This document shows, one piece after another, positions 26,674 to 35,112 of a stretch of 64,000 nucleotides of DNA; position 1 is the stretch's first letter; the number at the start of each line of letters is the position of its first letter. The stretch lies in the NCBI RefSeq assembly GCF_004843545.1, contig NZ_CP039457.1, positions 92,501-156,500 on the forward strand, given 5' to 3'. The position numbers and the translations under genes are program-made. The notes under the pieces were generated by a model. That model made no database searches. It was not told the DNA's origin and saw only the letters and a program-made list of their open reading frames with translations. This stretch comes from Streptococcus pasteurianus (GTDB taxonomy: Bacteria; Bacillota; Bacilli; Lactobacillales; Streptococcaceae).

Positions 26674-26691
26674 GAAAAGTAGGAGGTCAAG

Positions 26692-27633
26692 ATGATTCAG
26701 GAAGAAGCAAAGCAACTCATTAAAGATGCTGTTGAAGTTAATGCGCAAGATATTTACATTTTACCTAGAGAAGATTGTTATGAAGTGTATCAACGCGTAG
26801 GAGACCAACGGCGATTTGTTGATTATTTTGAGATAGAGCAGATGACTAGCTTGATTAGTCATTTTAAATTTGTGGCTGGTATGAATGTTGGTGAGAAACG
26901 TCGCAGTCAGTTAGGTTCTTGTGATTATCAATTTGCAGATGAGGAAGAGATTTCGCTTCGCTTGTCGAGTGTTGGTGATTATCGTGGACGAGAAAGTTTA
27001 GTGATTCGCTTGCTTTATTCTGGCCGTCATGACTTGCAATATTGGTTTGATGGGATGAAAAATATTTTAGAAGCCATTGATAGTAGGGGACTTTACCTTT
27101 TTTCGGGACCAGTAGGGAGTGGAAAAACCACTCTCATGTACCAATTGGTTCGTGAAAAATTTCCTGATAAGCAAGTCATTACAATTGAGGACCCTGTTGA
27201 AATCAAACAAGAACAAATGTTGCAGTTGCAGTTAAATAGTGATATTGGGATGACTTATGATGAGCTAATTAAATTATCGCTTCGCCATAGACCAGATATT
27301 CTGATTATTGGAGAAATTCGTGATAGCGAGACAGCGCGTGCAGTCGTTCGTGCAAGTTTGACAGGAGCTATTGTGTTTTCGACCATTCATGCGAAAAGTA
27401 TCCCTGGCGTTTACGAACGTCTTTTGGAATTGGGTGTTAGTAAGCAAGAATTGGAAAATAGTTTGCGTGCCATTGTTTATCAACGCTTAATTGGTGGAGG
27501 AGGTGTGATTGATTTTGTTAAAGAAAACTTTGAAAGTCACCGACCAGAATGCTGGAATGCAAAAATTGAAAGTCTTGTTAAAGACGGACATATCACAGCT
27601 GAACAAGCAAAAATCGAAAAAATTGCCATTTAA
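26692..27633 (+). CDS. comGA: competence pseudopilus assembly ATPase ComGA (ComYA)
   Basis: A cytoplasmic secretion ATPase of the GspE/PilB type, 313 residues, that powers assembly of the competence pilus for DNA uptake. Walker A is GPVGSGKTT (139-147). The Asp box is in TIEDPVEIKQEQMLQLQLN, the Walker B segment is PDILIIGEIRD (about 203-213), and the His box is FSTIHAKS. AGGAGG precedes the ATG at 26692 and a com-box lies just upstream. It heads a seven-gene overlapping operon. Confidence 0.95.
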   Translation: MIQEEAKQLIKDAVEVNAQDIYILPREDCYEVYQRVGDQRRFVDYFEIEQMTSLISHFKFVAGMNVGEKRRSQLGSCDYQFADEEEISLRLSSVGDYRGRESLVIRLLYSGRHDLQYWFDGMKNILEAIDSRGLYLFSGPVGSGKTTLMYQLVREKFPDKQVITIEDPVEIKQEQMLQLQLNSDIGMTYDELIKLSLRHRPDILIIGEIRDSETARAVVRASLTGAIVFSTIHAKSIPGVYERLLELGVSKQELENSLRAIVYQRLIGGGGVIDFVKENFESHRPECWNAKIESLVKDGHITAEQAKIEKIAI

Positions 27634-28600
27634 AAAACAGCGCAAGGTTATCCAACTCTTTAATAATCTTTTTAAAAGTGGGTTTAATTTAACAGAAATT
27701 GTGTTTTTTCTCCGAAGAAGTCAATTGTTGTCAGAGGTTTATGTTGAGAGGATGCAAGAAAGTTTGTTAAATGGTGCTAGTCTAGCAGCAATGATGGTAG
27801 ATTTAGGGTTTTCGGACAATATTGTCACACAAATTGCTTTGGCTGATGTTCATGGAAACAGTCAGAAAAGTCTGCTAAAAATTGAGTCTTACCTTTCTAG
27901 CATGACTGTCGTCAGAAAAAAGTTAATTGAAGTTGCAACGTATCCATTGATTTTGTTCTTGTTTCTTATTTTGATTATGCTGGGGTTGAAGAATTATTTA
28001 CTGCCGCAGCTGGAAAGCCAAAATGTGGCAACGCAGATTATTGCGCATTTTCCAACGATTTTTTTGTTAAGTATTTTCTCGATTGGAGTGTTGCTTATTT
28101 GTACGACATTTTATGCTAGGCGTTTATCGCAGATTGATTTATATAGTCGAATAAGCCGGATTCCACTTGTGGGAAACTATGTTAGGTTATATTTGACAGC
28201 TTACTATGCGCGTGAATGGGGGAATTTGATTGGGCAAGGTATTGAATTAATGGCAATCGTGGGAATCATGCAAAAGCAAAAGTCGCTCTTATTTCAAGAG
28301 ATTGGAAAGGATATGGAAGAAGCGCTGCTTTCAGGGCAAGCTTTTCATCAAAAAGTTCTGGATTATCCATTCTTTTTGCGAGAATTGAGCTTGATGATTG
28401 AATATGGTGAGATCAAATCAAAGCTTGGGCGTGAGTTGGACATTTATGCTGAGGAAACATGGCAGAGCTTTTTTGGCAAATTGACTCAAGCAACACAGCT
28501 CATTCAACCACTTGTTTTTGTCTTTGTAGCTTTGATTATTGTGTTAATTTATGTGGCAATGCTGTTGCCAATGTATCAAAATATGGGAGGAAATTTTTAA
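27557..28600 (+). CDS. comGB: competence pseudopilus membrane protein ComGB (ComYB)
   Basis: A polytopic inner-membrane platform protein of the GspF/PilC family. Helices are visible around ATYPLILFLFLILIMLGLKNYLL, FPTIFLLSIFSIGVLLICTTF and, at the C-terminus, LIQPLVFVFVALIIVLIYVAMLLPMY. The family core starts at KKLPFKKQRKVIQLFNNLFKSGFNL. The frame is open from 27509; the ATG at 27557 gives 347 residues and overlaps comGA by 77 bases. The true start is uncertain because no good ribosome site is visible. Its stop overlaps the comGC start by one base. Confidence 0.92.
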   Translation: MQKLKVLLKTDISQLNKQKSKKLPFKKQRKVIQLFNNLFKSGFNLTEIVFFLRRSQLLSEVYVERMQESLLNGASLAAMMVDLGFSDNIVTQIALADVHGNSQKSLLKIESYLSSMTVVRKKLIEVATYPLILFLFLILIMLGLKNYLLPQLESQNVATQIIAHFPTIFLLSIFSIGVLLICTTFYARRLSQIDLYSRISRIPLVGNYVRLYLTAYYAREWGNLIGQGIELMAIVGIMQKQKSLLFQEIGKDMEEALLSGQAFHQKVLDYPFFLRELSLMIEYGEIKSKLGRELDIYAEETWQSFFGKLTQATQLIQPLVFVFVALIIVLIYVAMLLPMYQNMGGNF

Positions 28601-28893
28601 TGAAAAAGATTTGGAAAAAATTACGTAAAAAGTCTGTGGCTGCTTTCACACTTGTGGAGATGTTGATTGTGCTTCTTATTATCAGTGTTTTAATGTTGCT
28701 TTTTGTACCGAATTTGAGTAAGCAAAAGGACGTTGTTCGTGAAAAAGGCGATGCTGCTGTTGTGAAAGTGGTTGAAAGCCAGATGGATTTGTACGAACTG
28801 AAAACGGGAGATAAACCGACTGTTGATGATTTAGTTGAAGTTGGCTACATCACTTCTGAACAAGCAAAAACTTACAATGAAGCTAAAAAATAA
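28600..28893 (+). CDS. comGC: major competence pseudopilin ComGC (ComYC)
   Basis: The major pilin of the DNA-uptake pilus, 97 residues. The class III leader is short and basic (MKKIWKKLRKKSVAA), followed by the prepilin-peptidase site before FTLVEMLIVLLIISVLMLLF, the hydrophobic assembly helix. GGGAGGAAATTTTTA precedes the ATG, whose A is the last base of the comGB stop. Cleavage by the prepilin peptidase ComC is expected; that gene is not in the window. Confidence 0.95.
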   Translation: MKKIWKKLRKKSVAAFTLVEMLIVLLIISVLMLLFVPNLSKQKDVVREKGDAAVVKVVESQMDLYELKTGDKPTVDDLVEVGYITSEQAKTYNEAKK

Positions 28894-29308
28894 AACAGTT
28901 TCAGCTTTTACCCTTTTAGAAAGTTTATTAACACTAGGAATTGCCTGTTTTATTATCATGATGTTGTCAGGCTCTTTGAATGGTATTTTTCAAAATGTAG
29001 AAGAAAAGATTTTCTTTTTATCGTTTGAAAATCTCTATTGTGACACGCAAAAATTAGCTAATGCTAGGCAACAAAGTTTTACGTTGACTGTTTCGCAAGA
29101 GGAAGTATCTACTGATTTCTCAGCGGTAAAACTCCCTCCATCGGTCAAAGTTGATAAAACTTATCAAGTCAATTTTGACAAAGCAGGAGGTAATTCGTCC
29201 TTGGCAAAATTAGCCTTTCAAACGTCAGATAAAGAGTTCAACTATCAATTATATTTAGGGAGTGGTAAATATAAAAAGACAGAAACTAAAAGCTTACATA
29301 CTCCTTGA
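28877..29308 (+). CDS. comGD: minor pseudopilin ComGD (ComYD)
   Basis: A minor pilin of the competence pilus, 143 residues from the ATG at 28877. The prepilin leader is MKLKNKTVSA followed by FTLLESLLTLGIACFIIMML. It overlaps comGC by 17 bases. The soluble part is Lys/Ser rich with no other recognisable motif. It overlaps comGE by 47 bases, as usual in this operon. Confidence 0.9.
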   Translation: MKLKNKTVSAFTLLESLLTLGIACFIIMMLSGSLNGIFQNVEEKIFFLSFENLYCDTQKLANARQQSFTLTVSQEEVSTDFSAVKLPPSVKVDKTYQVNFDKAGGNSSLAKLAFQTSDKEFNYQLYLGSGKYKKTETKSLHTP

Positions 29309-29555
29309 AAGCTTGATAGCACTAGGATTGTTAGCGATGATTACGAGTATTGTTTTAGGGGAAATTGATAAAAATAGGCAGTTTATGCAAGAAAGTTTAC
29401 GGCAGCAGGAAGTTCTTAATGTGGCAACAATGGCTGTGCAAACAGGGCAAAATCATTTGAAGATGAATGGTATTGAGGTTGAGATTATCAAAAAAGATGG
29501 AGAGGTCTATGTTTATGAGGCGAAAACGGAAATATTACATGTTAAAAAAGACTAG
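29262..29555 (+). CDS. comGE: minor pseudopilin ComGE (ComYE)
   Basis: A short pilin-like protein, 97 residues. The prepilin-type leader VNIKRQKLKA precedes YILLESLIALGLLAMITSIVLGE. The start is probably the GTG at 29262 inside comGD. It lacks the usual Phe at the cleavage site (Tyr instead), which is common for ComGE. It is part of the minor-pilin set needed to initiate the competence pilus. Confidence 0.88.
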   Translation: MVNIKRQKLKAYILLESLIALGLLAMITSIVLGEIDKNRQFMQESLRQQEVLNVATMAVQTGQNHLKMNGIEVEIIKKDGEVYVYEAKTEILHVKKD

Positions 29556-29976
29556 TTTAAAGGCATTCACCCTCATAGAATGTTTGGTTTCTTTATTGGT
29601 AATTTCGGGTGCTATTCTTGTTTACAATGGCTTAACGCAATCTATTTCTGCAAATGTGCATTATTTGTCGGAAAATCAAGAGGAAAACTGGCTTTTGTTT
29701 TCACAACAGCTGCGTGCGGAACTTGCCAATTGTCAATTAGATAAGGTTGAAAATAACAAGCTATATGTGACGAAGTCCAGTCAAAAGTTGGCATTTGGAC
29801 AGTCAAAGGCTGATGATTTTCGTAAAACAAACGCATCTGGTCAAGGCTATCAGCCAATGATATTTGGAGTAAGATCTTCTGCTATTTCTAGAGATGGTCA
29901 GAAGGTGACAATGACATTGACTTTAGAGAATGGTTTGGAGAGGACATTTGTTTACACTTTTGAAACGGCAAGTTAA
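29515..29976 (+). CDS. comGF: minor pseudopilin ComGF (ComYF)
   Basis: A minor pilin, 153 residues from the ATG at 29515, which lies behind GGAGAGG at a good distance. An ATG at 29539 would give 145 residues. The prepilin leader ends in KKTSLKA before FTLIECLVSLLVISGAILVY. The C-terminal region, with RSSAISRDGQKVTMTLTLENG, is a beta-rich globular domain of the ComGF type. It overlaps comGE by 41 bases and comGG by about 29. Confidence 0.9.
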   Translation: MRRKRKYYMLKKTSLKAFTLIECLVSLLVISGAILVYNGLTQSISANVHYLSENQEENWLLFSQQLRAELANCQLDKVENNKLYVTKSSQKLAFGQSKADDFRKTNASGQGYQPMIFGVRSSAISRDGQKVTMTLTLENGLERTFVYTFETAS

Positions 29977-30280
29977 GGCAGGGATTTTAATCTATGCTTT
30001 GCTTATGGCAGCAATTTTTGCCTTGCTTTTGCAATTTTATCTAGGACGTGTCGTGGCAATGGAGCGACAACACCAAGCGCAGCTATCTGCTAGTCAGGCT
30101 TATTTAATGGCAGAATTAACAAAAGATTTGGCAAAAGAGGATACTGGTCACCTTACATTTGACCAAGGAGTAACTGACTACAACTTCCAAGATAATCGAT
30201 TGCAGGTGATGGTCAAACTGCCTAATCAACAAGAATTTGACTATGTTTTCCAAAGTGTTCAGAAAGAGAAAGCTAATTAG
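29948..30280 (+). CDS. comGG: minor pseudopilin ComGG (ComYG)
   Basis: The last minor pilin of the operon. A TTG at 29948 lies behind GGAGAGG and gives 110 residues; an in-frame ATG at 29930 lacks a ribosome site and would add six. One hydrophobic helix, AGILIYALLMAAIFALLLQFYLG, follows the basic start. There is no classic FTLxE site, as is usual for ComGG. It overlaps comGF and precedes the comYH gene by 54 bases. Confidence 0.85.
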   Translation: MFTLLKRQVKAGILIYALLMAAIFALLLQFYLGRVVAMERQHQAQLSASQAYLMAELTKDLAKEDTGHLTFDQGVTDYNFQDNRLQVMVKLPNQQEFDYVFQSVQKEKAN

Positions 30281-30334
30281 GGCTTTCTTTTCATTTCCTG
30301 CGTTTTTTGATATGATAGGGTTGCGGAGGACAAG

Positions 30335-31306
30335 ATGAATTTTGAAAAAATTGAAACAGCCTATGAGCTGATTTTAGAAAATATCCAATTAATTGAAAAT
30401 GAGTTAAAAACTCATATTTATGATGCGCTTATTGAACAGAACTCTTTTTACTTGGGTGCTGAAGGTGCCAGTGAAGAAGTTGCTGCCAACAATGAGAAAC
30501 TGCGTCAGCTTGCATTGACCAAAGAAGAGTGGCGTCGAGCTTTCCAATTTATCTTTATCAAAGCTGGTCAAACAGAGCAACTGCAAGCCAATCATCAATT
30601 TACACCAGATGCTATTGGTTTTATTTTGCTGTTCTTGATTGAAAATCTGACAGATTCAGATAAAATTGACCTTTTAGAAATTGGTAGTGGGACAGGGAAC
30701 CTTGCTCAAACATTCTTAAATAATTCGTCTAAAGAATTAAATTATCTTGGTATTGAAGTTGACGATTTGTTGATTGATTTATCAGCAAGTATTGCAGAAG
30801 TGATGGATTCTGATGCTCGGTTTATTCAAGAAGACGCTGTGCGTCCACAAATTCTACAAGAAAGTGATGTGATTATTAGTGATTTGCCAGTGGGTTTCTA
30901 TCCTAATGATGACATTGCAAAACGTTATAAAGTGGCAAGTTCTGATGAGCATACCTATGCCCACCATTTGTTAATGGAACAATCGTTAAAATATCTCAAA
31001 AAAGATGGTATTGCAGTCTTTTTGGCGCCCGTTAGTCTTTTGACAAGCAAACAGAGTGATTTATTGAAACAATGGTTGAAAGATTACGCGGATATTATCG
31101 CCGTGATTACTTTGCCAGAATCTATTTTTGGCAATGCAGCGAATGCGAAATCAATTTTTGTTTTGAAAAAACAAGCTGCGCAGACGCCAGAAACCTTTGT
31201 TTATCCACTTTCTGACTTACAAAGTCGTGAAACTCTGACCGATTTCATTGGAAAATTTCAAAAATGGAAAGTTGATAATATGAATTTTAAAAAAAATGTG
31301 ATATAA
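30335..31306 (+). CDS. comYH: class I SAM-dependent methyltransferase ComYH
   Basis: An N6-adenine-methylase-like protein of the YtxK family, 323 residues, regularly found after comG in streptococci and reported in S. mutans to be needed for competence. The SAM-binding loop is LLEIGSGTGNLAQTF (about 108-122), and the catalytic-type motif is ISDLPVGFYP (about 186-195), a variant of (D/N)PP(Y/F). GGAGGACAAG precedes the ATG. A target has not been established from sequence. ackA follows from its own promoter. Confidence 0.88.
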   Translation: MNFEKIETAYELILENIQLIENELKTHIYDALIEQNSFYLGAEGASEEVAANNEKLRQLALTKEEWRRAFQFIFIKAGQTEQLQANHQFTPDAIGFILLFLIENLTDSDKIDLLEIGSGTGNLAQTFLNNSSKELNYLGIEVDDLLIDLSASIAEVMDSDARFIQEDAVRPQILQESDVIISDLPVGFYPNDDIAKRYKVASSDEHTYAHHLLMEQSLKYLKKDGIAVFLAPVSLLTSKQSDLLKQWLKDYADIIAVITLPESIFGNAANAKSIFVLKKQAAQTPETFVYPLSDLQSRETLTDFIGKFQKWKVDNMNFKKNVI

Positions 31307-31333
31307 TGGAGATATAACATGAAAGCGCTTTAG
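31299..31333 (+). promoter_or_regulatory. ackA promoter with a cre-like site
   Basis: The extended -10 TGATATAAT ends at 31307. TGAAAGCGCTTTAG at 31320-31333 matches the CcpA cre consensus TGWAARCGYTWNCW except in its last two bases. It lies just downstream of the expected transcription start. CcpA control of ackA is known in related Firmicutes. Confidence 0.7.
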
Positions 31334-31343
31334 AGGTAAATTT

Positions 31344-32543
31344 ATGGCGAAAACTATTTCTATTAATGCAGGAAGTTCAAGTCTGAAATGGCAATTGTAT
31401 AATATGCCAGAAGAAGAAGTTATTGCAAAAGGGCTAATTGAACGTATTGGTCTTGTCAATGGTATTTCTACGGTTAAATTTAATGGACAGACGAAATCTG
31501 AGACCAAGGATATTCCAGACCACACAGCAGCTGTTAAAATTTTCTTGGATGATTTGATTTCAATGGACATCATTGCTAGTTATGATGAAATCACGGGTGT
31601 TGGACATCGTGTTGTTGCTGGGGGTGAGTACTTCAAAGATTCGGTTTTGGTAACTGATAAAGTCATTCAACAAGTTGAGGAGTTATCCGTATTAGCACCG
31701 CTTCACAATCCTGGAGCAGCTCTTGGAATTAGAGCTTTTAAAGACCTTTTGCCTGACATTACAAGTGTTGTTGTTTTTGATACTGCTTTTCATGCAACAA
31801 TGCCTGAAGTAGCATACCGCTATCCGATTGCAAATCGTTATTATACTGATTATAAGATTCGTAAATATGGTGCCCATGGAACAAGTCACCAATATGTCGC
31901 GCAAGAAGCGGCAAAGGTTTTAGGAAAACCCTTGGAAGATCTGAAATTAATTACTTGCCATATTGGTAATGGGGTGTCCGTGACTGCTATCAAGGACGGT
32001 AAATCTGTTGATACTTCAATGGGCTTGACACCGCTTGGTGGAACAATGATGGGTACACGTTCAGGAAGCATTGATCCTGGTGTGATTACGTATTTATTAG
32101 AGTGTGAACCAAACCTTAATAGCCCTCAAAAAATTCGTACGGTATTAAATCGCGATTCAGGTCTTCTTGGTATTTCTGAGAAATCAAGTGATATGCGTGA
32201 TATTCTTGCTGGGAAGGAAGAGGGCGATGAAAAATGTCAGTTAGCTTATGACATGTATATTGATCGTTTACGAAAATACATTGCACAGTATTTTGCGGTT
32301 TTGAATGGCGCTGATGCTGTTGTCTTTACGGCAGGTATCGGTGAGAATTCAAGCGTTGTTCGTGAGGATATTATTTCTGGCATGACTTGGTTTGGTGTTG
32401 ATACGGATCCAGCTAAGAATGTGTCAGGAGCCTATGGCGTTATTTCAACAGATAAAGCGCGTGTGAAAACTATGGTTATCCCAACTGATGAAGAACTTGT
32501 GATTGCGCGTGACGTTGAACGTTTTAAAAATTCTACTAATTAA
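31344..32543 (+). CDS. ackA: acetate kinase
   Basis: The enzyme converts acetyl phosphate and ADP to acetate and ATP in the overflow pathway. It has 399 residues, the normal length. The N-terminal ASKHA signature [14 protein letters not shown] (8-21) is present, as are GHRVVAGG, the catalytic-Asp region [16 protein letters not shown], the [22 protein letters not shown] block and the C-terminal [21 protein letters not shown] precedes the ATG. Regulation by CcpA is suggested by the cre-like site upstream. Confidence 0.98.
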   Translation: MAKTISINAGSSSLKWQLYNMPEEEVIAKGLIERIGLVNGISTVKFNGQTKSETKDIPDHTAAVKIFLDDLISMDIIASYDEITGVGHRVVAGGEYFKDSVLVTDKVIQQVEELSVLAPLHNPGAALGIRAFKDLLPDITSVVVFDTAFHATMPEVAYRYPIANRYYTDYKIRKYGAHGTSHQYVAQEAAKVLGKPLEDLKLITCHIGNGVSVTAIKDGKSVDTSMGLTPLGGTMMGTRSGSIDPGVITYLLECEPNLNSPQKIRTVLNRDSGLLGISEKSSDMRDILAGKEEGDEKCQLAYDMYIDRLRKYIAQYFAVLNGADAVVFTAGIGENSSVVREDIISGMTWFGVDTDPAKNVSGAYGVISTDKARVKTMVIPTDEELVIARDVERFKNSTN

Positions 32544-32569
32544 GTTATCAAATATTATGATAAGACCAG

Positions 32570-32599
32570 AAAAGCTGACCTGAATGGGTCAGCTTTTTT
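32570..32599 (+). terminator. ackA terminator
   Basis: AAAAGCTGACC pairs with GGTCAGCTTTT around TGAATG and continues in a T run. Confidence 0.9.
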
Positions 32600-32614
32600 G
32601 ATTGTTTCATAAAA

Positions 32615-32678
32615 ATGTAAAATAAACTTGACAAAAAATGTAAAGCGTACTATACTAAAAATGTAAAGTTTCCTTTAC
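32615..32678 (+). promoter_or_regulatory. promoter with three 23-bp-spaced direct repeats and a palindrome
   Basis: -35 TTGACA (32628-32633) and -10 TATACT (32651-32656) are 17 bases apart. ATGTAAA occurs at 32615, 32638 and 32661, exactly 23 bases apart each time, before, between and after the promoter boxes. The last one is part of a palindrome, GTAAAG-TTTC-CTTTAC (32663-32678). Autoregulation by the HTH protein encoded next is likely. Confidence 0.75.
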
Positions 32679-32703
32679 TAATTAAGCTGATATGGAGGAG
32701 GAA

Positions 32704-32904
32704 ATGAAAACAAAAATTCAAGAACTGCGTAAGGCTAGTAAAATCAGCCAAGCAGAACTAGCAGAAGCGTTAGATGTGACAAGGCAAACCATTATCTCGC
32801 TTGAAAAGGGACGATATAATGCTTCTTTGGAATTAGCCCGTAAAATTGCTAAATATTTTGGGAAAACAATTGAAGAGATTTTTATTTTTGAAGATGAAAA
32901 GTAG
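32704..32904 (+). CDS. small XRE-family regulator
   Basis: A 66-residue Cro/CI-type repressor consisting of little more than the helix-turn-helix (ISQAELAEALDVTRQTIISLEKGRYNASLELARKIAKYF). The ATG at 32704 follows GGAGGAGGAA; the frame extends 12 bases further up but without a ribosome site. Such short regulators commonly control adjacent membrane proteins. The operator-like repeats in its promoter support autoregulation. The three downstream genes follow closely and are probably its operon partners. Confidence 0.9.
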   Translation: MKTKIQELRKASKISQAELAEALDVTRQTIISLEKGRYNASLELARKIAKYFGKTIEEIFIFEDEK

Positions 32905-32913
32905 GAGAAAAAG

Positions 32914-33123
32914 ATGAATACACTTTATGAGACTATGAAAAATGGCAACCGTGAGACGTTGAAAAACGTTGGTCTTGCTATGCTAAGTTTAGGGCAACTA
33001 TTGTTACTTACAGTATTGGTGGCTAATCTGAGTGATTTTTTATCAGGTTTTCTACTAGCAATGAGTATCATGTTAAACGGATTATCTATTACTTTTTTTC
33101 AAGGTAAAATTTGGGGGAAATAA
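32914..33123 (+). CDS. small membrane protein, 69 aa
   Basis: Two hydrophobic segments are visible: LKNVGLAMLSLGQLLLLTVLVANL (about 16-39) and FLSGFLLAMSIMLNGLSITFF (about 43-63). The family is not recognised. GTAGGAGAAAAAG precedes the ATG. The gene lies 9 bases after the regulator and 12 before the next membrane protein, so the four genes appear to be one operon. Confidence 0.8.
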   Translation: MNTLYETMKNGNRETLKNVGLAMLSLGQLLLLTVLVANLSDFLSGFLLAMSIMLNGLSITFFQGKIWGK

Positions 33124-33135
33124 AAGGAGAAAATT

Positions 33136-33588
33136 GTGGTTTTAAAAGCTTTAATAAGTATGACTCGGAAAAAGACATTGGAAGAATATCGTCATTATAT
33201 GATGACGGTATCCCTAAGTTTTCTATTTGTTGCTGCTTCATGTTTACTGACTTCATTTTTTATCAAGACCAATGATTTTGCGGCTGGTTTGTTACTAGGT
33301 GGAGGAGTGGCAGGATTAGTGGCTGCTATTTATCGTCTTATTTTAATTAGGCAACCGAATCGTTTAAAAGCAGCTTATATTGCTGCTTATGATGAACGCA
33401 ATCAACTCATCTTGCGAGTGACGGCTTTATCAACGCTGATTCTCTTATTTTTAGAGAATTTTATGTTGATTATCTTGTATGCTTTTATAGGTATTGTATT
33501 GACTTATCCGATAGTCTTGCTGATTTGGTTGTATAGTTTATTTTGGGGATTTGTTTTCTTTAAACTAATATTTACAAGAATTTTATAA
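33136..33588 (+). CDS. membrane protein, 150 aa
   Basis: Four hydrophobic segments can be seen (about 22-44, 49-70, 90-115 and 118-148), with a polar loop LIRQPNRLKAAYIAAYDERNQ between the second and third. That loop is reminiscent of DUF2178/DUF3169-like membrane proteins that accompany small XRE regulators. The start is probably GTG at 33136 behind AAAGGAGAAAATT. Function is unknown. Confidence 0.78.
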   Translation: MVLKALISMTRKKTLEEYRHYMMTVSLSFLFVAASCLLTSFFIKTNDFAAGLLLGGGVAGLVAAIYRLILIRQPNRLKAAYIAAYDERNQLILRVTALSTLILLFLENFMLIILYAFIGIVLTYPIVLLIWLYSLFWGFVFFKLIFTRIL

Positions 33589-33599
33589 GAGGTGATATC

Positions 33600-34238
33600 A
33601 TGAAAAAACTTTTAACAGCTTTAAAATATTTCTTTTTAGCTCTAGGCTTGCTTTTCTTGGAACAATTGCCAACAGCATTTATTGCAGCAGACCAACCATT
33701 CTGGCAGTCTGCTTTGATTATTTTAGCTCTCTTGATTGTTGCGGCTCTTACAGTTTTTGTTGCTAAGCGAGTGGGGCTGTTGAATCATTTAAAAGACTTA
33801 AAAACATGGAAAGCTTGGAAAACAATTTTGGTTGGTTTTGTTGTGCTAACTATTGTCAAGTATATCGGTGGTGTTGTCTTACTTTTAGAAAATGGTATTG
33901 GGGCAAATACAGAAAATCAAGCAGCGCTTGAGCAACTTGGTATGTCACCTCTTTTGTTAATTGTATTGACTGCTATTGCAGCGCCAATTGTGGAAGAAAC
34001 GGTTATGCGTGGACTTATCTTAGGACGTGTCTTTAATAATTCTTACCTTGGTGTTATCCTTAGTTCTCTGCTTTTTGGTTTATTGCATATACCAACTAAT
34101 ATTGGAAGTTGGATTATTTATGGTGGTATGGGATTGGTACTTGCTGTTGTTTATCATAAGACACAGAAACTGGAATATACAATAGCTATCCATTTTATTA
34201 ATAATGCATTGGGAGTACTTCTTATGCTTCTTCTATAG
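33600..34238 (+). CDS. CPBP-family intramembrane metalloprotease
   Basis: A polytopic membrane protein of 212 residues of the CAAX/Abi (CPBP) family. The three signature motifs are present: EETVMR (Glu-Glu-x3-Arg), FGLLHIP (His) and HFINNALG (HxxxN type). In lactic streptococci such proteins often act as bacteriocin self-immunity factors or in pheromone processing; which applies here is unknown. GAGGTGATATC precedes the ATG. It is the last gene of the XRE operon. Confidence 0.88.
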   Translation: MKKLLTALKYFFLALGLLFLEQLPTAFIAADQPFWQSALIILALLIVAALTVFVAKRVGLLNHLKDLKTWKAWKTILVGFVVLTIVKYIGGVVLLLENGIGANTENQAALEQLGMSPLLLIVLTAIAAPIVEETVMRGLILGRVFNNSYLGVILSSLLFGLLHIPTNIGSWIIYGGMGLVLAVVYHKTQKLEYTIAIHFINNALGVLLMLLL

Positions 34239-34248
34239 AGTAAAATTA

Positions 34249-34284
34249 GAAAAACGCTGAACGATTTAGTTCAGCGCTTTTTTA
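34249..34284. terminator. bidirectional terminator between the CPBP gene and proC
   Basis: AAAACGCTGAAC pairs with GTTCAGCGCTTTT around GATTTA. T runs on both strands serve convergent genes. Confidence 0.85.
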
Positions 34285-35052
34285 CAAAGCTTTTGCTTTA
34301 TCGATAGTGGCATCGATGCTTGAGATGACACTTGCTGTCAATCCTGTTTTTTCAAGGTTGAGAAGTCCTGCGATGGTTGTTCCACCAGGGCTTGAGATTT
34401 TATCAATCAAGTCATGTGGGCTGTCAGAACCTTGAAGAAGATTTTCAGCACTAGCAAGGACCGTTTGTGTCACGATATCGAGTGATTTTTCTTTTGGAAT
34501 ACCATATTTGACACCAGCTTTAGCAAGAGCTTCGATAAATAGGTAAATGTAAGCTGGACTAGAGCCTGCAAGAGCTGTAAAAGTATCAAAGTCTTTTTCA
34601 GGAATATCAAAGGTTGAACCAAAGCTGTCAGTGATTTCTTTGGCGGTTGCTATGAGTTCTGCAGAAACGTTGTCATTGGTACAAATCGCTGTTGTACTTT
34701 TTAGAATTTGAGCATTGAGGTTTGGCATGATACGAATTAATGGAAGATTTGGGTCTGTTAATTTGCCAAGGCGTTCCAATGTTACCCCTGCCGCCATTGA
34801 AAGAATGGGCTGGTGGAAGTGAAGTCCAGCAAGGACTGGTTCAAACATTTGTGGTTTGATACCAAGGATAACCAAGTCAGATTTGTCAATGAGTTCTTGG
34901 TGTGAAAGGGCTGCTTTAACTCCAAGTTGCTCTGCGATTTCGCGTGAGCGAGGAAGTGAAGAACCTGAAATGATGATATCGTGCGATGTTGTGTTGAGTC
35001 CATTGATAATGGCAGTTGCCATTTTTCCAACTCCGATAAATCCAATTTTCAT
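34282..35052 (-). CDS. proC: pyrroline-5-carboxylate reductase
   Basis: The last step of proline synthesis, reducing P5C with NAD(P)H; 256 residues. The Rossmann loop GFIGVGKMATAI is at residues 4-15. The C-terminal family signature includes FTALAGSSPAYIYLFIEALAKAGVKYG and SPGGTTIAGL. The ATG is at 35052 on the minus strand, 60 bases downstream of the pepA stop, so the two may be co-transcribed. Confidence 0.96.
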   Translation of the reverse strand: MKIGFIGVGKMATAIINGLNTTSHDIIISGSSLPRSREIAEQLGVKAALSHQELIDKSDLVILGIKPQMFEPVLAGLHFHQPILSMAAGVTLERLGKLTDPNLPLIRIMPNLNAQILKSTTAICTNDNVSAELIATAKEITDSFGSTFDIPEKDFDTFTALAGSSPAYIYLFIEALAKAGVKYGIPKEKSLDIVTQTVLASAENLLQGSDSPHDLIDKISSPGGTTIAGLLNLEKTGLTASVISSIDATIDKAKAL

Positions 35053-35112
35053 AGTAAGACAAAGGGGAAGTGCAACAGAGATGCTTAATGACCTGAGTCC
35101 CCTAGCTCCTTT

